Shown piece by piece: positions 1 to 4,474 of a DNA stretch of 6,964 nt. Location: contig JAWOFN010000138.1 of assembly GCA_046497505.1 (NCBI GenBank), positions 1 through 6,964 of the forward strand. Reading direction: 5' to 3'. This stretch comes from JAWOFN01 sp046497505 [NCBI: bacterium] (GTDB taxonomy: Bacteria > Blakebacterota > Blakebacteria > Blakebacterales). The position numbers and the translations under genes are program-made. The notes under the pieces are model-generated. The model was not told the origin of the DNA, ran no database searches, and saw only the letters and a list, made by a program, of their open reading frames with translations. Each line of letters opens with the position of its first letter. The first letter of the stretch is position 1.

Positions 1-252
1 CTCGACGTCTCCGAGCTGGTAGTCGGCCAGTTCCGGCCGACCGCTCGCTATCACACGGCGGGCTCTCTCGGCCAGGTCGGACTCCAGACAGCCGGAGCTG
101 ACGGCACCCTGCCAGCTGCCGTCCTCGAAGACCAGCATCCGGGCCCCGGGGCGGCGGAATGCCGATCCCTTCACCTCCACGATGGTGACCATTGCCGTCT
201 TCTCATCCGGCCGGCGGCGCCTGGCTTCGAGCAGGGGAGCAAGATCCATCAT
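1..252 (-). CDS. XdhC/CoxI-family molybdoenzyme accessory protein, N-terminal part (cut by window edge)
   Basis: An open frame reads leftward from ATG at 252 off the window edge without a stop (84 codons). The family loads or matures the molybdenum cofactor, including its sulfuration or insertion, for xanthine dehydrogenase or CO dehydrogenase-type hydroxylases in the cytoplasm. Seen here: the PF02625-type N-terminal signature, with MVTIVEVKGSAFRRPGARML (residues 21-40), a short DGS turn, then GAVSSGCLESDL (about 49-60). The family usually has SGGCLE; here it is SSGCLE, with the conserved Cys kept. The C-terminal Rossmann-like domain lies outside the window. Two adjacent ATGs (252, 249) and in-frame GTGs at 261 and 267 are possible starts; an in-frame TGA at 279-277 limits the extension. 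No clear Shine-Dalgarno site precedes it. It diverges from the GNAT gene. The family call is firm; the partner enzyme cannot be seen. Confidence 0.85.
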   Translation of the reverse strand, partial: MMDLAPLLEARRRRPDEKTAMVTIVEVKGSAFRRPGARMLVFEDGSWQGAVSSGCLESDLAERARRVIASGRPELADYQLGDVE

Positions 253-295
253 GCGGAGCACTCGCACGCATCGGGTTCACAGGATCGCGGCGGGC

Positions 296-325
296 ATGAT
301 AGCAGAAGCTTCGGGCCGGGGTGAA
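296..325 (-). promoter_or_regulatory. Candidate promoter for the XdhC-family gene
   Basis: Read on the minus strand, TTCACC (325-320) lies 18 bases before TATCAT (301-296). The -10 box matches the sigma-70 consensus at 5 of 6 positions and the -35 box at 4 of 6. Transcription would start near 289, giving a leader of about 36 bases before the ATG at 252. It sits in the 133-base divergent gap between the XdhC-type and GNAT genes. I saw no equally good plus-strand promoter; TATGCT at 334-339 is a weak candidate -10 box for the GNAT gene. Prediction from sequence only. Confidence 0.35.
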
Positions 326-372
326 GAAGCCAGTATGCTGCTGGCCGGGACCGCGGCGACCGAACACCTGCA

Positions 373-379
373 GAGGGAG
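373..379 (+). promoter_or_regulatory. Ribosome binding site that sets the GNAT start
   Basis: GAGGGAG lies 6 bases before ATG 386. The same frame is open back to an ATG at 182, but the extra stretch is low-complexity Arg/Ala/Ser and antiparallel to the XdhC coding region, so 386 is the likely start. Confidence 0.7.
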
Positions 380-385
380 CACCCG

Positions 386-1072
386 ATGAGCGAGCGCGTC
401 CGCGCTGCTTCACTACAGTACTGGATACGGCCCGTGCGCATCCAGAACACCGGGCCCGAGCACGTGGAGGCGATCATCGCCCTCTGCGAGAAGGTCTATC
501 CCCATTCCCATCCATGGGACCGGGACCAGCTCCTCTCCCATCAGGAGCACTTCCCCGAGGGGCAGTTCGTGGCCATCACCCCCGAGGGCGATCGGGTGGT
601 GGGGATGCAGGCCAACCTGATCGTCCTCTGGGACGACTACGACATCGACGACACCTGGCGCGACTTCACCGACCACGGCTGCTTCACCAACCACGACCCG
701 GAAGGACACACGCTCTACGGCGCCGAGGTCATGGTGGACCCCGACGTGCAGAGCAGGGGGGTCGGGAGTATCATCTACGAGGCCCGGCACGTCCTGGTGA
801 AGCGGCGGGGGCTGAAACGGGTCCGGGCGGGGGCCCGCCTGGCGGGCTACGCGGACCACATGGCCGAGATGGACCCGAAGACCTACGTGGACCGGGTGAT
901 CCGGGGGGAACTGAGGGACCCCACCCTCTCCTTCCAGATCAAGCGGGGCTACCGGGTGCTGGCGGTGGTGGAGGACTACCTGAAGCGGGACCCGGCCAGC
1001 GGAGGCTGGGCCGCCGTCATCGAGTGGGTCGATCCCGAGGCGACCGATCCGGAGCGGGATCCGGGCACCTAG
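386..1072 (+). CDS. GNAT-family N-acetyltransferase, stand-alone version of the YhcX-type N-terminal domain
   Basis: This 228-residue cytoplasmic protein should transfer an acetyl group from acetyl-CoA to an amine; the substrate is unknown. The acetyl-CoA loop is QSRGVGS (residues 122-128), following strand GAEVMVDPD (112-120) and leading into helix IIYEARHVLVKRRG. Other blocks match, from memory, the N-terminal domain of bifunctional GNAT/carbon-nitrogen hydrolase proteins: VYPHSHPW (38-45), HFPEGQFVAI (55-64), NHDPEGHTLYG (102-112), RAGARLAGY (147-155), DPTLSFQIKRGY (178-189) and a closing WAAVIEW (208-214). In those proteins a nitrilase domain of about 280 residues follows; here the protein ends about 15 residues after the GNAT domain and the next gene is an opposing vapC, so no hydrolase is present in cis. 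The start is chosen by the Shine-Dalgarno site at 373-379. Its TAG stop overlaps the vapC stop by four bases. Family confident, role unknown. Confidence 0.87.
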   Translation: MSERVRAASLQYWIRPVRIQNTGPEHVEAIIALCEKVYPHSHPWDRDQLLSHQEHFPEGQFVAITPEGDRVVGMQANLIVLWDDYDIDDTWRDFTDHGCFTNHDPEGHTLYGAEVMVDPDVQSRGVGSIIYEARHVLVKRRGLKRVRAGARLAGYADHMAEMDPKTYVDRVIRGELRDPTLSFQIKRGYRVLAVVEDYLKRDPASGGWAAVIEWVDPEATDPERDPGT

Positions 1073-1476
1073 GCGTGTACGACCTCCAGGAATTCCAGGC
1101 CCGCCAGGTCGCGATCGAAGGTGGCGAGGTGGTCCGCCCCCCGCTCGCGTGCGGCGGTGATGATGGCGCAGTCCACGAAGCTCAGCCGGCCCGATTCCTG
1201 CGTGCAGAAGGTCTTCACGACCTCGAGGAAGAGGTCCGAGGAGGGTACGAAATCCGCATCGCCGGCAGCGAGCAGCTGCCCCGCCACTTCCGAAGCCTTC
1301 TCCCGGCCGCGTCTGAGCAGCAAAACGGTCACTGTCTCAAGGAAGACGTACTCCAGCAGGAGCGGCCGGCCCCAGCGTCCGGACGCCAACTGCGCCATGA
1401 TGCGTGCGGCCTCCGGGTGATGCACGTCGGAGATGTTGTGATAGGCGATGAGGAAGCTGGAATCGAGGACGATCAT
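1069..1476 (-). CDS. vapC: VapC-type PIN-domain ribonuclease toxin
   Basis: A 135-residue PIN-domain protein, the usual VapC length. VapC toxins are Mg2+-dependent endoribonucleases that cut tRNA or rRNA and stop translation until bound by VapB. The acidic metal site is complete: D5 in VLDSSFLIAY, E42 and E47 in LLEYVFLETV, D102 in LSFVDCAIITAAR, and D121 with D123 in ATFDRDLAGLEF near the C-terminus. Nothing suggests inactivation. The ATG overlaps the vapB stop (ATGA, 1473-1476), the standard coupled arrangement of antitoxin first, toxin second; GAGG inside the vapB end lies 4 bases before the start. Its TAG stop sits in the same CTAG as the opposing GNAT stop. The target RNA cannot be told from sequence. 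Confidence 0.93.
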   Translation of the reverse strand: MIVLDSSFLIAYHNISDVHHPEAARIMAQLASGRWGRPLLLEYVFLETVTVLLLRRGREKASEVAGQLLAAGDADFVPSSDLFLEVVKTFCTQESGRLSFVDCAIITAARERGADHLATFDRDLAGLEFLEVVHA

Positions 1477-1721
1477 CGATCCTCTTCACGGACCCCGTAC
1501 ACGATCCCGTCGATCTCCTCACTCACATGCTCGTTCCCTTCCGGCCATTCTTCCGGGATGAGATCCAGCAGACTCCCCTCCTCTCCGGAAGTCTCCGGCC
1601 GCCCCAGGTAGGCCCGGATCGCCTCGTTGACCATCTGTCCCATGGTCCGGCCCTCACGGGCTGCGCGGGCCTTCAGCTCCCGATAGGCATCGTCATCCAG
1701 GTTGCGGATCGTGGTATCCAT
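1473..1721 (-). CDS. vapB: VapB-type antitoxin, ribbon-helix-helix (FitA-like) DNA-binding protein
   Basis: An 82-residue antitoxin. Residues 1-40 form a ribbon-helix-helix: strand TTIRNLDDD (3-11), helix AYRELKARAAREG, turn, then helix MGQMVNEAIRAYLGRP. This dimerises and binds the operator of its own promoter. The acidic C-terminus (about 44-82, with LLDLIPEEWPEG and EEIDGIVYGVREEDR) is the expected disordered arm that occupies the VapC groove. The ATG at 1721 has no Shine-Dalgarno site but lies 7 bases after a TACACT -10 box, so it is probably translated from a leaderless mRNA. It overlaps vapC by four bases. In-frame alternatives would cut into the first strand, so the start is well supported. 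Confidence 0.92.
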   Translation of the reverse strand: MDTTIRNLDDDAYRELKARAAREGRTMGQMVNEAIRAYLGRPETSGEEGSLLDLIPEEWPEGNEHVSEEIDGIVYGVREEDR

Positions 1722-1728
1722 GGGTCAC

Positions 1729-1757
1729 AGTGTAACACATGTGGTCTGATACTGCAA
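1729..1757 (-). promoter_or_regulatory. vapBC promoter, probably leaderless
   Basis: On the minus strand, TTGCAG (1757-1752) and TACACT (1734-1729) are separated by exactly 17 bases. TACACT fits the TANNNT pattern seen 6-7 bases before the start codon of leaderless genes: after it come only GTGACCC and then the vapB ATG. The -35 match is weak (3 of 6). Confidence 0.55.
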
Positions 1758-1761
1758 CACA
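1730..1761. promoter_or_regulatory. Candidate VapBC operator: palindromes and direct repeats over the promoter
   Basis: The perfect 8-base palindrome CACATGTG (1736-1743) lies between the -35 and -10 boxes. GTGT-A-ACAC (1730-1738) spans the -10 box. A direct repeat, GTAACACA (1732-1739) and GCAACACA (1754-1761), is spaced 22 bases apart, about two helical turns, and covers both promoter boxes. This suits a ribbon-helix-helix VapB that represses its own operon together with VapC. The site is inferred; which repeat is the true half-site is open. Confidence 0.45.
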
Positions 1762-1787
1762 ACGCACCTGGACTGCAGGGACCACGC

Positions 1788-1982
1788 TCAATCAGGTGAC
1801 ACCCGCAGCACACTGCCGGCGCGGCTGTTGAGGAGGAAGAAACGCACACCGTCCCCCGTGTCCTCCACGACCAGCGGTCCCCACCACCCGTAATCGTCCT
1901 CCCACTCGAAACAGCGTTCGATCTCGATCAGCTCACCATCCGGTCGGAACCGGACCAGGCGGGCGTTTACCAGAAGGTCTCC
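1788..1982 (-). pseudogene. Probable 3' remnant of a lost gene (64 codons, no start)
   Basis: Between vapB and the lipoprotein gene, one minus-strand frame reads 64 protein-like codons with strong G/C third positions and ends in TGA (1790-1788). Blocks include GDLLVNARLVRFRPDGELIE, then FEWEDDYGWWGPLVVEDTGD and RFFLLNSRAGSVLRVSPD. The alternation of hydrophobic strands with Asp/Gly turns suggests a beta-rich, perhaps propeller-like, C-terminus, but I cannot name a family. No in-frame ATG exists, and the frame stays open upstream into the antisense-free end of the lipoprotein gene in a different frame, so a proper start is missing. The rest of the 305-base gap (1722-2026) holds the vapBC promoter and about 44 bases in which I see nothing. 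It could instead be a chance open frame in GC-rich DNA. Confidence 0.4.
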
Positions 1983-2026
1983 CGCGGGTCTACAGGGTCC
2001 TGCACCCGGGACAGAAGGGGTCTGGC

Positions 2027-2815
2027 CTAGGGTCCCTCCCGGTAGACGCGGATGTTGTCGAAGTCCGCCCCCTGCATGCCGTAGCAGAAGAGGCCGATCT
2101 GACCCCGGGGGATGCTGGCGTCGTCGAACTCGAAAAAGATCCGGCCGTTGATCTCCACGGTGAAGGAACTGGCCACCATGTCGATCTCGACCACGTAGCG
2201 CCCGTTCTCGTCGTAGCCCCCATAGTCCGGTTCGACCATCTGGTCGATGATCTCCCAGGCACCCCCGACCCGCTTGTCCATCCTGAGGCGGGGCCCCCCG
2301 CTGGCCGCATCATCCACCATGAGCAGGCGGTAGAACTCGCCGTCCGGGTCGGTGGAGCTGTCCCGATATCGGAACACCACCCCGATCCCGTCGTCATCCC
2401 GCGGGATGAGGTCCACCCGGATGCTGACGCTGACCCAGGAGGTGTCCCCCACCACCGCCATCGTCCCCTCGTAGTCCGGCGCGTAGGGGGTCTGCTGGGG
2501 ATCGGGCGAGGGGGCGTGGACGTTGCTCGCCTGGTGGAGCCGGCGGTTCAGGATCCGCCAGTCCGCCGGGGTGTCCTCGGTGGCCGCCTGCTGGGTGATG
2601 ACCTCCCATCCCGCGGGGAGCGGGCCGTCCTCGAGGGAATCGAAACTCTCCTCGTAGAGGAGGTCGGGGTCCTCTCCTGGGCCGGTCCCGTCCCCGCCGC
2701 CGCAGCCCGCGGCGATGAAGAGGGGAAGGACCAGCAGGGACAGGAGCCGAAGGACCCCTGCCCCGCTGCTCTGATGGTCTTCCATCCGGATGGACAGCCT
2801 CCTGCCTGCTTTCAC
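2027..2815 (-). CDS. Secreted lipoprotein with a LamG/DUF1080-like jelly-roll domain
   Basis: A 262-residue predicted lipoprotein. The n-region is basic (KAGRRLSIR), followed by a hydrophobic stretch (VLRLLSLLVLPLFIAAG) and lipobox Cys38, so it should be lipidated and anchored on the outer side of a membrane. A flexible GGGDGTGPGEDPD linker follows. From about residue 54 the pattern is that of a concanavalin-like beta-sandwich: ESFDSLEDGPLPAGW, then WVSVSIRVDLIPRDDDGIGV, a GEFYRLLMVDD strand, YVVEIDMVASSFTVEINGR and the closing GADFDNIRVYRE, which resembles the end of LamG or 3-keto-disaccharide hydrolase domains. No catalytic residues can be assigned; glycan binding is a guess. The GTG start at 2815 overlaps the aminotransferase stop (GTGA), which suggests coupling. 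ATG 2785 (residue 11), with AGGAGG 12 bases upstream, is an alternative that would lose the basic n-region. Confidence 0.75.
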   Translation of the reverse strand: MKAGRRLSIRMEDHQSSGAGVLRLLSLLVLPLFIAAGCGGGDGTGPGEDPDLLYEESFDSLEDGPLPAGWEVITQQAATEDTPADWRILNRRLHQASNVHAPSPDPQQTPYAPDYEGTMAVVGDTSWVSVSIRVDLIPRDDDGIGVVFRYRDSSTDPDGEFYRLLMVDDAASGGPRLRMDKRVGGAWEIIDQMVEPDYGGYDENGRYVVEIDMVASSFTVEINGRIFFEFDDASIPRGQIGLFCYGMQGADFDNIRVYREGP

Positions 2816-4038
2816 GCCTCCCTGCCGGCCCAGAACTTCTGGGCACGGTCCGCATCGGTGATGACCTCTTCGATGCGGCGCAGCCCCTCCTGGATCTCCT
2901 CGGTGGAGGCGGCGTAGGAGAAGCGCACGTACTCCTGCTCTTCACCCTCGGCCCGCCGGCCGAAGCACTGACGTCCCAGCACGGCGACGCCCGCCTCGAA
3001 GAGGAGATACTCCTGAAGGGCCTTCGAGTGCGGCAGTCCCAGATTACCACACGCCCCCGTCACGTTCGGCCACACGTAGAACGCACCGGCGGGGTTCAGA
3101 CAGCTGATCCCCTCGATCTCGTTCAGGCCGTCCACAATGATGTCCCGACGCTTCAGGAAGGTGTCGCGCATCATGTCCGCACCCGACTGGTCCCCCGTGA
3201 TGGCCTCGATACCGGCGACTTGGGTGAAGGCGGCGGTGCACGAGTTGCTGTTGGTCATCAGGCGCGCGATGCCTTCGGCCAGTCCGGCGGGATAGACGCC
3301 GAAGCCCAGGCGCCATCCGGTCATGGCCCAGGTCTTGGAGTGACCATCCAGGATGATGGTGCGGTCCTTCATCCCGTCGAACTGGGTGATGCTCTGGAAC
3401 TCGCCGTCGTAGACCAGGCGGCTGTAGATCTCATCGCTCAGGACCCAGAAATCGAACTTCCGCGCCAGCTCCGCCACCCGCTCCAAACTCTCCCTGGGGA
3501 CCACACCGCCGGTGGGGTTCTGGGGGCTGTTGAGGATGAGGAACTGGGTCTTCTTGCTCACCCGTTCCTCCAGCTTGCCCACGTCGAAGGAGAAGGCGTA
3601 CTCCTCCTCGAGGGGCAGCGGAACGGCGGCGGCTCCCACGAAGTCGATCATCGACTCGTAGATGGGGAACCCGGGGTTGGGGTAGATCACCTCGTCCCCC
3701 GGCTCGGCCAGGGCCAGCATGCTGAAGAAGATGGTGGGCTTCCCCCCGGGTGTGACCACCACGTTGGCCGCGGTGTAGTCGGTCCCCCGGGTGCGGTTGA
3801 TCTCCTCCGCTATGACCTCGCGGAACTCCATGATGCCGGCGGAGGGGGTGTAGTGGGTGAACTCATCCTCGATGGCCTTCTTGCCGGCCTCGCGGATGTT
3901 CTCGGGTGTGGCGAAATCCGGCTCTCCGATAGAGAACGAGACGATGTCGCGACCCTCTGCTTTCAGGGCGTTGACCTGTGCGAGGACCTCGAATGCCGTC
4001 TCGGTCCCCAGACGGGACATGCGTTCGGCGAACTTCAT
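2812..4038 (-). CDS. Class I/II PLP-dependent aminotransferase (aspartate/aromatic aminotransferase-like)
   Basis: A 408-residue, full-length fold-type I aminotransferase that moves an amino group between an amino acid and a 2-oxo acid in the cytoplasm. Landmarks in order: SIGEPDFATP (36-45), the HYTPSAGIMEFRE substrate-entry segment (62-73), TPGGK (96-100) in the phosphate-binding turn, LNSPQNPTGG (169-178) with N174, SDEIYSRLVY (201-210) with D202 and Y205, the PLP lysine K235 in DGHSKTWAMTGWR, and R372 in YVRFSYAAS, which grips the substrate carboxylate. All key residues are intact. Substrate choice (Asp, aromatic, Ala) cannot be fixed from sequence. The ATG has GAGG 7 bases upstream, lying inside the dehydrogenase remnant, and overlaps its stop by four bases; its own stop overlaps the lipoprotein start. 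Confidence 0.93.
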   Translation of the reverse strand: MKFAERMSRLGTETAFEVLAQVNALKAEGRDIVSFSIGEPDFATPENIREAGKKAIEDEFTHYTPSAGIMEFREVIAEEINRTRGTDYTAANVVVTPGGKPTIFFSMLALAEPGDEVIYPNPGFPIYESMIDFVGAAAVPLPLEEEYAFSFDVGKLEERVSKKTQFLILNSPQNPTGGVVPRESLERVAELARKFDFWVLSDEIYSRLVYDGEFQSITQFDGMKDRTIILDGHSKTWAMTGWRLGFGVYPAGLAEGIARLMTNSNSCTAAFTQVAGIEAITGDQSGADMMRDTFLKRRDIIVDGLNEIEGISCLNPAGAFYVWPNVTGACGNLGLPHSKALQEYLLFEAGVAVLGRQCFGRRAEGEEQEYVRFSYAASTEEIQEGLRRIEEVITDADRAQKFWAGREA

Positions 4039-4454
4039 GGGATGACCTCGGGTTTGACGATGGAATGGGGCTCGGAGCCCTCGATGATGGCGATCAGGTT
4101 CTCAGCGGCCATGGTGGCCATCCTGGTCCGAGTCTGGACGCTGGCGCTGGCGATGTGCGGCAGGAGCGTCACGTTGTCAAGTCCGACCAGGTCGGGGTGG
4201 ATCTCGGGTTCCTCCTCATACACGTCCAGGCCCGCCGCGAAGATGGTACCCTCCTCGAGGGCGCGGGCCAAGGCGGCCTCATCCACCACCGGGCCGCGGC
4301 TGGTGTTGACCAGCACGGCCGTGGGCTTCATGAGGGAGATCTTCTCGTGGTCTTTCATTTGGCGGGGCTCCTCCAGCTCGGCGTTCCTGACCGCCCGGGC
4401 GAACCGGTCCGCTTCCGCCATACGACGGGCGGCGGGCGGGCACGAAGCCAACAA
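4035..4454 (-). pseudogene. Degraded D-isomer-specific 2-hydroxyacid dehydrogenase (glyoxylate/hydroxypyruvate reductase type)
   Basis: The intact family (about 310-340 residues) reduces glyoxylate, hydroxypyruvate or a similar 2-oxo acid with NAD(P)H. This open frame has 139 codons. Its C-terminal part is well preserved: MKPTAVLVNTSRGPVVDEAA with catalytic Arg53, GLDVYEEEP with Glu82, and LLPHIASAS with His100, then a normal end. Residues 8-20 (AARRMAEADRFAR) match the helix that normally precedes the NAD-binding fold, but only about 10-18 residues separate them from RQMKDHEKISLMKP, which belongs after that fold. The GxGxxG dinucleotide loop and roughly 90 residues are therefore missing, as is the N-terminal substrate domain. 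The frame begins at a TTG just after an in-frame TGA (4463-4461), 11 bases beyond the peptidase stop. It cannot be a working dehydrogenase. Its stop still overlaps the aminotransferase ATG (ATGA). A misassembly would look the same. Confidence 0.8.
4046..4049 (-). promoter_or_regulatory. Ribosome binding site of the aminotransferase gene, inside the dehydrogenase remnant
   Basis: GAGG on the minus strand lies 7 bases before the aminotransferase ATG (4038). It falls within the last codons of the remnant, so part of the remnant is needed for translation of the next gene. Confidence 0.5.
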
Positions 4455-4474
4455 AGCCGATCAGCGGCAGGGTG

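Noticed and set aside
1031-1061. Inverted repeat GATCCCG / CGGGATC with a 17-base loop at the end of the GNAT gene, as a bidirectional terminator
   Set aside because: The stem is only 7 bases, the loop is long, no T-rich tract follows on either strand, and it lies wholly inside coding sequence.
514-1611. Plus-strand open frame of 365 codons over the GNAT and vapBC genes
   Set aside because: It runs through the GNAT gene in another frame and then antisense to vapC and vapB; composition is Gly/Arg/Pro-rich and no domain is visible.
1981-2007. CCCGCGGG palindrome and GGGT/ACCC hairpin just downstream of the lipoprotein stop, as an operon terminator
   Set aside because: Stems are 4 bases each and no run of U follows; palindromes of this sort are expected by chance in DNA this rich in G and C.
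1990-2397. Minus-strand 135-codon frame inside the lipoprotein gene
   Set aside because: It is a shifted reading of the lipoprotein gene, rich in Ser, Thr, Arg and Trp, with no homology I can recognise; the lipoprotein frame has a signal peptide and lipobox.
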